From assembly GCA_947474485.1 (NCBI GenBank), contig CANJJP010000161.1, positions 1-5,162 on the forward strand: DNA of 5,162 bases, written 5' to 3'. Shown here piece by piece: positions 1 through 5,162 of this stretch. The position numbers and the translations under genes are program-made. The stretch's first letter is position 1; every line of letters begins with the position of its first letter. The DNA is from Bacteroidota bacterium. GTDB taxonomy: Bacteria > Bacteroidota > Bacteroidia > B-17B0 > Aurantibacillaceae. The notes under the pieces were generated by a model. It had not been told where the DNA came from. It ran no database searches and saw only the letters and a list, made by a program, of their open reading frames with translations.

Positions 1-1253
1 AAGGCTAATTCTAAAAACCCTAAAGTAACCTTTACTGAATTTAACCATCCACCTGATTTAGGTAATGAGTTTAACCACCCTGGGAAAGCTGCAAACAAAC
101 CAAAAGGTAACGCCAATGCTAAAGAGAAACCAAACATTCCCCAAAAAGGACCAGAATAATTTCCTTGCGAAGAAGCTTCTACTAGCAAGGTCCCAATAAT
201 TGGTCCTGTACACGAAAACGATACCAATGCAAGTGTGAATGCCATAAAGAAAATTCCCATCAAGCCGCCTTTGTCTGATTTAGAATCAATTTTATTTACA
301 AATGAACTTGGTAAAGTTATTTCGAAAGCACCAAGAAAGGATAATGCAAAAACAACAAGTAATAGAAAGAAAAATAAATTAAACCAAACATTTGTTGAGA
401 GCGTGTGTAATGCTCCTGCACCAAAAACTGCCGTAACAATTAATCCTAATGAAACATATAAAACAATAATTGCAATTCCATAGATAATTGCATTTTTTAA
501 ACCTTCTTTTTTAGTCTTACTTTTTTTAGTAAAAAAGCTAACATTCATTGGTATCATTGGAAAAACACAAGGTGTTAGTAAAGCAGCAAAACCACCTACA
601 AAGCCCGCAAGAAAAATTGCCCACCAAGACGAACTTGAACCAACTTCTTTTTCATCCGTTCCACTTGATTTATTTTCAATAGGAGTTGCGACAGCACTTG
701 CGGTATCTTTTACCTCTTTGCTTGCAATAGCTGTTGTATCCGTTTTAGCAGTATCAGCAACATTCGCAACTTCAACTAATTTAACACCACTCTTACATTT
801 ACTATCAATAACAAGACTAAATTTTTCTGCAGGCGGAAACTCGCACATTACATCTGTACAAATTTGATATTCATAAGTACCATTAATAGTTATCTTACCT
901 TCTTTTAATGTTTTTAAACGTTGTGTAAATGTTGCTTCGTTATCAAAATAATTTACCATTACTTCAAACACCTTATCCATTTCATTAATAGGCTTGCTCT
1001 CTTTTGTTTTACCTACCAATTCAAAATCTGCACCTTTTTTAAATTCTATTATTGTTGGGTTTGGTCCATCAACTGGCTTCATACTATACATGTGCCAAGG
1101 CTTATCAATCTTAACCTTAAAAATAACATCGTATTCACAGTCGTTTACTTTTTTTGAAGTTATTTCCCAATGCGCATGTAATTGCTGTGCATTAGAAAAA
1201 ACAAACGAAAACAATAAAAATAAAAGAATCGAAAATCTACTTAATAAACGCAT
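1..1253 (-). CDS. dsbD: Thiol:disulfide interchange protein DsbD (partial; C-terminus beyond the left edge)
   Basis: The reading frame is open from an ATG at 1251-1253 down to the left edge, giving 417 complete codons with no stop. Residues 1-22 form a signal peptide (MRLLSRF, a hydrophobic stretch, then SNAQ). Residues ~25-150 resemble the periplasmic DsbD-alpha/'corrector' domain, with a DKPWHMYS segment at 50-57 and the cysteine pair C132/C137 in a YQICTDVMCEFPP motif. A Ser/Thr/Ala-rich linker follows (~160-208). The membrane DsbD domain starts near 210 and shows the two conserved intramembrane cysteines: C229 in LTPCVFPMIP and C348 in FSCTGPIIG. DsbD carries electrons from cytoplasmic thioredoxin across the inner membrane to periplasmic thiol proteins, including cytochrome c maturation and disulfide correction factors. 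The usual C-terminal thioredoxin-like domain (CxxC) would lie in the missing ~250 residues, so its presence is inferred. No Shine-Dalgarno is visible; a TATCTTTG element lies 19 nt upstream of the ATG. Confidence 0.93.
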   Translation of the reverse strand, partial: MRLLSRFSILLFLLFSFVFSNAQQLHAHWEITSKKVNDCEYDVIFKVKIDKPWHMYSMKPVDGPNPTIIEFKKGADFELVGKTKESKPINEMDKVFEVMVNYFDNEATFTQRLKTLKEGKITINGTYEYQICTDVMCEFPPAEKFSLVIDSKCKSGVKLVEVANVADTAKTDTTAIASKEVKDTASAVATPIENKSSGTDEKEVGSSSSWWAIFLAGFVGGFAALLTPCVFPMIPMNVSFFTKKSKTKKEGLKNAIIYGIAIIVLYVSLGLIVTAVFGAGALHTLSTNVWFNLFFFLLLVVFALSFLGAFEITLPSSFVNKIDSKSDKGGLMGIFFMAFTLALVSFSCTGPIIGTLLVEASSQGNYSGPFWGMFGFSLALALPFGLFAAFPGWLNSLPKSGGWLNSVKVTLGFLELA

Positions 1254-1272
1254 ATGTGTGAAATTTGTGCCC

Positions 1273-1280
1273 CAAAGATA
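1273..1280 (-). promoter_or_regulatory. Putative Bacteroidota -7 promoter element for dsbD
   Basis: On the minus strand this reads TATCTTTG, a full match to the Bacteroides-type -7 consensus TAnnTTTG. It lies 19 nt before the dsbD ATG, so transcription would start a few bases downstream and leave a leader of roughly 10-15 nt. I do not see a matching -33 TTTG at the usual 17-23 nt spacing, which lowers confidence. If real, dsbD can be transcribed independently of the arfB unit upstream. Confidence 0.45.
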
Positions 1281-1315
1281 ATAAATAGCTCTTGGCATAA
1301 ACCCTTTGATTCGCT

Positions 1316-1334
1316 AAAAAAACCTAATTATTAG
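1316..1334 (-). terminator. Weak candidate terminator after the arfB unit
   Basis: On the minus strand, 17 nt after the stop of the small secreted protein, CTAATAATTAG (1324-1334) could form a 4-bp A/T-dominated hairpin. It is followed by G and a run of seven T (1316-1322). A competing 5-bp stem GCTAA/TTAGC spans 1313-1335. The T-tract and position fit an intrinsic terminator, but the stem is short and low in GC, so this may be chance in an AT-rich gap. Apart from this and the -7 element at 1273-1280, I see nothing in the 97-bp gap. Confidence 0.2.
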
Positions 1335-1350
1335 CTTTCTGTAACCTTTG

Positions 1351-1899
1351 TTACTTAACAGGCTTAAAGGACTCAATCATAGATTGAAAAGTAGAAGAGT
1401 ATTGTTGCATCATCATAGGTTTTGCCCATATATACATAGTGTAATAGGTGTTCCCAAACTTAGATAATAATCGCCAAGCGATATAATCCTTAAATCGATT
1501 ATCGTTTGAGCCATGTGGTTTCAATTTAGAAACTTGCTTTTCCCAAACTAAATAGTCTGTCTTTAAAGTATCTGAACTTTCTTTTGGAACAAAAAAATAC
1601 TGCCATACGCTTTGGCGCTTTTCTGCATTTGCCCCTTTTCTATCACTTGGGTAAACCGCAACATACAAATACTCAAAATCTCCTCCACTTGGCACTTTTA
1701 AACTATTCATAACACCCGCGCATTGACAAACATTATTCCCTCCAGGTGTTTCCCAATCTCCTTTAAAAAAAGATTTTACCTCCCACTTAGCCGGAATTTC
1801 ATATTCCATAGCCAATTCGGGCAATGAAACCTTTTTATTTTGCGCAAATGCAAAATAGGAAAACAGCATAAACAAACTGTGTAATAAAAAACTTCTCAT
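1351..1899 (-). CDS. Small secreted protein of unknown function
   Basis: This gene encodes 182 residues ending in TAA. Residues 1-19 are a clear signal peptide (MRSFLLHSLFMLFSYFAFA, then Gln), so the protein is probably periplasmic or outer-envelope; there is no lipobox cysteine. The mature part (~163 residues) has no transmembrane segment. It contains a CQC pair (C58, C60) just after WETPGG, several aromatic beta-strand-like stretches (FEYLYVAVYP, YYTMYIWAK), and a terminal FQSMIESFKPV segment. That ending resembles the last helix of PsbP/Mog1-like small alpha-beta proteins, but the resemblance is only an impression. I do not recognise the family and assign no function. The ATG follows the arfB stop codon with no gap, so it is probably co-transcribed and translationally coupled with arfB. 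The signal peptide starting exactly at this ATG supports the start choice. Confidence 0.85.
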   Translation of the reverse strand: MRSFLLHSLFMLFSYFAFAQNKKVSLPELAMEYEIPAKWEVKSFFKGDWETPGGNNVCQCAGVMNSLKVPSGGDFEYLYVAVYPSDRKGANAEKRQSVWQYFFVPKESSDTLKTDYLVWEKQVSKLKPHGSNDNRFKDYIAWRLLSKFGNTYYTMYIWAKPMMMQQYSSTFQSMIESFKPVK

Positions 1900-2316
1900 T
1901 TACATTTTTACTTTTTTTCGTGTGCTTTTTACTTCGCTACGTTTTGTTTTAGTTACTTTAACTTTTATTAGCGAAGATTTGCTTGGCTTAGTTGGTTTAC
2001 GTGGTTTAGGTTTTTCCAAACACTTCTCTAATGCTTTCGTAAATTTTACAATAGCCAATTCTTTATTTTTATGTTGCGAGCGATCTCTGTCTTCACTTAA
2101 ATGTAGAACACCCAAATCACTAATTTTGTTTTTAAGTTTTTTGCTAATCAATTCCTTTTGCTCATCAGTAAGGCAAAGTGAGTTATTTACATCAAAGAAA
2201 AGTTCAACCTTAGTTGCCACTTTATTTACATTTTGTCCGCCTTTTCCACCACTGCGAGCAGTGGTAAACCATATCTCTTTTAAAATACCTTTTGTTAGCA
2301 AAGTTTTTTGGCTCAT
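1900..2316 (-). CDS. arfB: Alternative ribosome-rescue aminoacyl-tRNA hydrolase ArfB
   Basis: This 138-residue protein has the class-I release factor catalytic fold without a codon-recognition domain. The GGQ motif is at residues 26-28 in the context RSGGKGGQNVNKVATKVEL, the signature of the ArfB (YaeJ)/ICT1 group. The C-terminal ~45 residues are extremely basic (Lys/Arg/Pro/Ser/Thr-rich, with RKPTKPSKSS near 106-115). In ArfB this tail enters the empty mRNA channel of a stalled ribosome while GGQ hydrolyses the peptidyl-tRNA ester. The length matches the usual ~135-140 residues for the family, so the gene looks complete. The ATG at 2314-2316 is supported by the short N-terminus expected ahead of the GGQ domain. 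It is divergent from the amidase gene across 39 bp and is the first gene of a two-gene unit with the small secreted protein. The role in rescuing non-stop ribosomes is known for the family and inferred here. Confidence 0.95.
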   Translation of the reverse strand: MSQKTLLTKGILKEIWFTTARSGGKGGQNVNKVATKVELFFDVNNSLCLTDEQKELISKKLKNKISDLGVLHLSEDRDRSQHKNKELAIVKFTKALEKCLEKPKPRKPTKPSKSSLIKVKVTKTKRSEVKSTRKKVKM

Positions 2317-2318
2317 TG

Positions 2319-2347
2319 TTTGTCAATTTAATTTCAACCTAAATTAG
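2319..2347 (+). promoter_or_regulatory. Putative Bacteroidota-type promoter for the amidase gene
   Basis: TTTG at 2319-2322, a 17-nt spacer and TAAATTAG at 2340-2347 resemble the -33/-7 pair of Bacteroidota primary sigma factor promoters (TTTG, 17-23 nt, TAnnTTTG), with one mismatch in the -7 box. Only 8 nt separate the -7 box from the amidase ATG, so the transcript would be almost leaderless. The -33 box nearly touches the arfB start codon on the other strand. Confidence 0.4.
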
Positions 2348-2355
2348 CAAAGATT
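2348..2355 (-). promoter_or_regulatory. Possible -7 element for the arfB unit
   Basis: The minus strand reads AATCTTTG, one mismatch (first base) from TAnnTTTG. It lies 31 nt upstream of the arfB ATG, which would give a leader of about two dozen nucleotides. No convincing -33 TTTG is visible at the right spacing, where the DNA is already inside the amidase coding sequence. Support is positional and weak. Confidence 0.3.
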
Positions 2356-3657
2356 ATGCTAAAAATAAAATTAAGTATATTTTTTTGTTTCCTGCTCAGC
2401 TTTTGCTTTGCCCAACGCGAACTTGCATTAAAGTATGAAACCCGCCTTCATACCTATTTAACATTTAAAGGAAGCCTTTCGCCATTTATAAAAATCACCG
2501 AAACAGATGCGCGCGTTTACAAAAGCAATCAAGATAAACTAAACGACAATCCCGAATTTATCATTGCTTATGATGAAATAAAAACATTTGAGCAATTAGT
2601 GAAAAACGCTCCAAACGATAGTATTGAAGCAATTTTAAAACGCAAGGGAAAAACTAAATGGAGTAAAAAAACAAAAAGTGAAATTCAAATACTTTATGAA
2701 AATGAGGATAGAGATGCAAGCGAAAACAAACCTTTAAGCGGCAAACGAATATTAATTGACCCTGGACATATTGCAGGAAATTTTGAAATGTCGGTGATAG
2801 AACAAAAATATTTACGTTTTGTAAAAGATTCTGTGCCTAACTTACCAGTTGATTCCATTCATATTTCGGAGGGAATACTAACTTTTGCAACGGCGCAAAT
2901 TTTAAAAAAACAATTAGAAGAACAAGGCGCATTAGTTTGGTTAACACGTGATGACAACAAAACAAGCTTCGGAATTACTTATCAAAAATGGCTTAGCACA
3001 CGAAAACAAATTGTACTCGATTCTTTACTTGAATGCGGGGCAATGGAAAAAACTAAATATAACAAGTTAAAAAAGGAAGATGAAAAAACATTTTTCTGGA
3101 GTTTTTTTAGAGACCATGAATTAGCAAACAGAGTGAAAGTTATTAATAAACATAAACCTGATTTAACGATTATCATTCATTATAACGTGGACGAAAAAAA
3201 TACTGATTGGTTGCGACCAACAGATAAAAATTTTTGCATGGCTTTTGTTCCGGGTGGAATGAACGTAGATGCATTAAAAGGAATTAATGGAAAGGCAAAT
3301 GTATTACGTTTATTATTAACAGATGATTTTCCCTTATCGGAGAAAATATCAGATTTAACTGTGAAAGAATTTTCGAAACAATTAGAAAATCAAGTAGCTA
3401 AAAAAACGGATGCAGATTATTTAAAAGATAATTGTATTAGCTCATCTAAACAAGGAGTTTTTTGCAGAAACCTTGCACTTTGCAGATTGGTAAAATCACC
3501 ATTGGTGTATGGAGAATGTTTGTATCAAGACAATAAAAATGAGTATTTAGAACTAAGCAAAGCTGATAAAACCTATTACGGAATTAATACAAATACCAGA
3601 GTTAAAGCGGTATCAGATGCGTATTTTAATGCCATTATGCAGTTTTATAAAAAATAG
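2356..3657 (+). CDS. Secreted N-acetylmuramoyl-L-alanine amidase-like protein (Amidase_3 fold)
   Basis: This gene encodes 433 residues ending in TAG. Residues 1-19 are a signal peptide (charged start, hydrophobic core, CFA before Gln), so the protein is exported. Residues ~20-128 form a lysine-rich, mostly helical region with no family I recognise. From ~130 the zinc amidase core can be followed: H138 in ILIDPGH, E172 in ISEGIL (followed by a helix and VWLTR), H275 in TIIIHYN, and E387 in VYGECLYQDN. These correspond to the two His and one Glu zinc ligands and the catalytic Glu of Amidase_3 enzymes, which cleave the amide between MurNAc and L-alanine in peptidoglycan. The core is longer than usual, with ~100 residues between E172 and H275 (a charged helical stretch at ~210-262). 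All four key residues are present, so activity is plausible. The ATG is chosen because it begins the signal peptide. The gene is divergent from arfB, and a response regulator follows 15 nt downstream. A role in cell-wall remodelling or daughter-cell separation is inferred. Confidence 0.87.
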   Translation: MLKIKLSIFFCFLLSFCFAQRELALKYETRLHTYLTFKGSLSPFIKITETDARVYKSNQDKLNDNPEFIIAYDEIKTFEQLVKNAPNDSIEAILKRKGKTKWSKKTKSEIQILYENEDRDASENKPLSGKRILIDPGHIAGNFEMSVIEQKYLRFVKDSVPNLPVDSIHISEGILTFATAQILKKQLEEQGALVWLTRDDNKTSFGITYQKWLSTRKQIVLDSLLECGAMEKTKYNKLKKEDEKTFFWSFFRDHELANRVKVINKHKPDLTIIIHYNVDEKNTDWLRPTDKNFCMAFVPGGMNVDALKGINGKANVLRLLLTDDFPLSEKISDLTVKEFSKQLENQVAKKTDADYLKDNCISSSKQGVFCRNLALCRLVKSPLVYGECLYQDNKNEYLELSKADKTYYGINTNTRVKAVSDAYFNAIMQFYKK

Positions 3658-3665
3658 TACTTTTG
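3658..3665 (+). promoter_or_regulatory. Possible -7 element for the response regulator gene
   Basis: TACTTTTG matches TAnnTTTG completely. It begins at the base after the amidase stop codon and ends 7 nt before the response regulator ATG. A transcript from it would be nearly leaderless. No clear -33 TTTG is visible within the end of the amidase gene, so this may be chance and the two genes may instead be co-transcribed. Confidence 0.3.
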
Positions 3666-3672
3666 TTTATAG

Positions 3673-4311
3673 ATGTACGCAATTAAAGTTCATATTGTAG
3701 ATGACCACCAAATGATTTTGGATGGATTGAAAGCTTTACTTTCGGGTGAAGCATCTATTCAAATTATTGGCGAATCGAACAATTGAAAAATTGCATTTGA
3801 TAAAATATTGATTGCACAACCTGATGTTTTAATTACCGACATCAGCATGCCAGAGATGAATGGTTTGGAATTAACCCGTGCAGTAAAAGAAAAATTTCCA
3901 CAAATAAAAATACTTGCTCTATCGATGTTTGGAGAACGTAATACCATTTCGGAAATGTTGGAAGCAGGTATAAATAGCTACATTTTAAAAAACACAGCTA
4001 AACAAGAATTACTTAGTGCCATTAATAAAGTGGCCGAAGGTGGAATGTTTTTTAGTGATGAAGTAAGCAACGAATTAATGAAGCCAGCGCAAACTGGAAC
4101 CAAACACGATGAATCGGTAAGTCTAACGCCACGTGAAATAGAGATTTTACGATTGATTGAAAAAAATTATAGCAATGCACAAATTGCAGAGGCACTTTTT
4201 ATAAGCGAACGCACCGTTGAAACACAGCGCAAAAATATTTTTCGTAAAACAAATACTAAATCAGTTGTAGGATTGATTAAGTATGCGATAGAAAAAAAGC
4301 TTTTGCATTAA
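3673..4311 (+). pseudogene. NarL/FixJ-family response regulator interrupted by an in-frame TGA at codon 38
   Basis: From the ATG at 3673 the frame encodes a full-length (212-codon) two-component response regulator, except that codon 38 (3784-3786) is TGA. Residues 1-37 carry the first strand and the acidic pocket (D10, D11 in HIVDDHQM). After the stop, the same frame continues without further damage. It has phosphoacceptor D56 in LITDISMPEMNG, the conserved S84 (LALSMF) and K106 (YILKN) of the receiver domain, and a LuxR-type helix-turn-helix at ~148-212 (LTPREIEILRLI, then ISERTVETQRKNIF). In this family codon 38 is normally Gly (the 'NG' before helix 2), so GGA to TGA is the simplest origin. 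Re-initiation at TTG 3808 would give a 167-residue protein lacking the first strand and the D10/D11 pocket but keeping D56 and the DNA-binding domain. No histidine kinase partner is in the window. It starts 15 nt after the amidase gene. A sequencing error is the main alternative. Confidence 0.85.
3784..3786 (+). other. In-frame opal (TGA) codon inside the response regulator
   Basis: The bases read AAT TGA AAA in the frame that carries homology on both sides. All tryptophans in the other genes here are encoded by TGG and no other gene contains an in-frame TGA, so genome-wide recoding of TGA is unlikely. The other four visible stop codons of intact genes are TAA (three) and TAG (one). Confidence 0.9.
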
Positions 4312-4361
4312 TCGTAAACATCAAATGCATGCTGTAGACAAATCCAAAAGGTGTTAGAAAA
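4312..4361. other. Convergent intergenic gap without a recognisable terminator
   Basis: This 50-bp stretch lies between the stop codons of the response regulator and the phosphatase-superfamily gene. It contains the small palindrome overlap ATGCATGC (4325-4330 region) but no hairpin followed by a T-tract on either strand. Termination of the two convergent transcripts is not explained by anything visible here. Confidence 0.5.
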
Positions 4362-5162
4362 TTATTTTATTATTTCTTGAATATATCTACCTTGCGCAAA
4401 ACTACTATCTAAACTAAATAGTTTACACATTGTTTTATGAATGTCAATTTGCTCGTAAATACTATTTATGGTCAAATTCTTTTTAATACTAGGTCCTGCT
4501 ACAAATAAATTAATATGTCTGCAGCCTAAACAACCATCTCCATGTGAAACAAAACCATCTAATGTCCCGTCGGGATGTCTACCATGGTCATTGGTAACAA
4601 TAAATGTTGTTTTGCCTTTATAAAAATCGTCGTTTTGTAACTGTTTCCAAATCAACCAGGCGTATCTATCACCCGCCTTAATTCCCTCTAAATATGCTGG
4701 CCAATTATTTGCATGCCCAGAAAAATCCGGTTCTCTTAACTGAATAAACAAAACAGTTGGATGGTGTATATTTAACACGTTCATTGCTCGCTGAAACGTT
4801 GTGCTATCATCTCTATATCCAGTTCCCAAACCATTTACACCACAATCACTTGAACAAATAAAATTATTATTCCAATTTGAATCAGTACAATTTTTTATCA
4901 CTTCAAGTTTATCTTTACTTGTAACCAACCAAGCTTTATTGGCACTTAGATTGTATTTTTTTGTAAATAGTTGCAGAAAACCAGGATTAGAAGGCAATTG
5001 AAGGCCATTGTTTGCAACATTTTCATATGCCCCTGTAGAAATTGCCACATGGCCAGGTACAGTAAATGTTGCCCCAAAATTATAAAATTTTGAAAATAAA
5101 CAGCCTTCTTGTTTTAAACTATCATATAAAAAAGGCTGGTATTGATGCATTGTATTACCACC
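4362..5162 (-). CDS. Alkaline-phosphatase-superfamily hydrolase (partial; N-terminus beyond the right edge)
   Basis: The frame is open to the right edge, giving 266 visible residues and a TAA stop. The ATG at 5148-5150 is probably internal, since four in-frame codons precede it and the family's first metal-binding Asp and any signal peptide are missing. Numbering from the edge, T34 in ATFTVPGHVAISTG fits the nucleophile of type-I phosphodiesterase/phosphatase members. D146 and H150 (REPDFSGH) and D192 and H193 (VTNDHGRH) fit the two metal sites. H207 (FVSHGDGC) is the likeliest last ligand, with H216 as the alternative. A GDGCLGCRH segment holds a CxxC pair (C211, C214) and is followed by INLFVAGPSI, a typical late strand of the superfamily. 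Such enzymes hydrolyse phosphate or sulfate mono- or diesters and are often periplasmic; the substrate here cannot be told. It is convergent with the response regulator. Confidence 0.85.
   Translation of the reverse strand, partial: GGNTMHQYQPFLYDSLKQEGCLFSKFYNFGATFTVPGHVAISTGAYENVANNGLQLPSNPGFLQLFTKKYNLSANKAWLVTSKDKLEVIKNCTDSNWNNNFICSSDCGVNGLGTGYRDDSTTFQRAMNVLNIHHPTVLFIQLREPDFSGHANNWPAYLEGIKAGDRYAWLIWKQLQNDDFYKGKTTFIVTNDHGRHPDGTLDGFVSHGDGCLGCRHINLFVAGPSIKKNLTINSIYEQIDIHKTMCKLFSLDSSFAQGRYIQEIIK

Noticed and set aside
235..483. Plus-strand open frames at 235-483, 921-1157 and 994-1281 inside the dsbD region
   Set aside because: All lie antisense to a continuous, clearly homologous DsbD reading frame on the minus strand and have no recognisable motifs.
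1922..2347. A 141-codon open frame on the plus strand opposite arfB
   Set aside because: It is the antisense of a lysine-rich gene with unmistakable ArfB motifs. Its translation is a Leu/Phe/Ser-rich string with no family features, and it would end in the divergent promoter gap.
3784..3786. TGA reassigned to Gly or Trp in this organism
   Set aside because: Roughly 1,500 other codons in the window contain no internal TGA, all Trp codons are TGG, and Gly codons are normal GGN. One isolated TGA is better explained by mutation or error.
4304..4329. Inverted repeat TGCATT (4304-4309) / AATGCA (4324-4329) around the end of the response regulator, as a terminator
   Set aside because: The stem is only 6 bp with a 14-nt loop, overlaps the coding end, and has no T-tract after it on either strand.
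4411..4424. AAACTA-AA-TAGTTT inverted repeat
   Set aside because: It lies inside the conserved-frame coding sequence of the phosphatase-superfamily gene, has a 2-nt loop, and is expected by chance in AT-rich DNA.
5148..5150. ATG at 5148-5150 as the true start of the phosphatase-superfamily gene
   Set aside because: The frame stays open upstream to the window edge, and the family needs an N-terminal strand with a metal-binding Asp before this point, so the visible ATG is most likely internal.
1..5162. CRISPR arrays, tRNA/rRNA genes, insertion sequence ends, toxin-antitoxin pairs, or defence systems
   Set aside because: I saw no spaced direct repeats, no cloverleaf-like or rRNA-like conserved stretches, no transposase motifs, and no terminal inverted repeats. 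The space is almost fully used by six ordinary genes.

Overview
The window looks like chromosomal DNA from a member of the Bacteroidota (Flavobacteriia- or Chitinophagia-like). The evidence is the strongly AT-rich and lysine/asparagine-rich coding, the absence of clear Shine-Dalgarno sequences before the starts, several TAnnTTTG-type -7 promoter elements, and protein families typical of that phylum (signal peptides ending AFA/CFA before Gln, a DsbD with a fused N-terminal corrector domain, a GGQ-only ArfB). I could not place it to genus.

Layout. Minus strand, 1-1253: the first ~417 residues of a DsbD-type thiol:disulfide interchange protein, whose C-terminus lies beyond the left edge. A 97-bp gap (1254-1350) holds a probable -7 element for dsbD and a weak hairpin/T-tract. 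Minus strand, 1351-2316: a tight two-gene unit, arfB (ribosome rescue hydrolase, 1900-2316) followed with zero spacing (TAA directly abutting ATG) by a small secreted protein of unknown function (1351-1899). A 39-bp divergent gap (2317-2355) separates arfB from a plus-strand secreted N-acetylmuramoyl-L-alanine amidase-like protein (2356-3657). Fifteen bases after it begins a NarL/FixJ-type response regulator (3673-4311), which is interrupted by an in-frame TGA at codon 38. It converges on a minus-strand alkaline-phosphatase-superfamily protein (4362 to the right edge), which is 5'-truncated by the window end.

How the genes relate. Three or four of the products act in the cell envelope: DsbD passes reducing power across the inner membrane, the amidase cuts peptidoglycan stem peptides, and the small protein and the phosphatase-superfamily protein are probably exported. 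ArfB is cytoplasmic. The grouping looks like ordinary chromosomal gene order rather than one pathway. I see no mobile element, CRISPR array, RNA gene, or defence or biosynthetic cassette. The most notable feature is the nonsense codon in an otherwise perfectly conserved response regulator. I did not find a convincing previously undescribed system.
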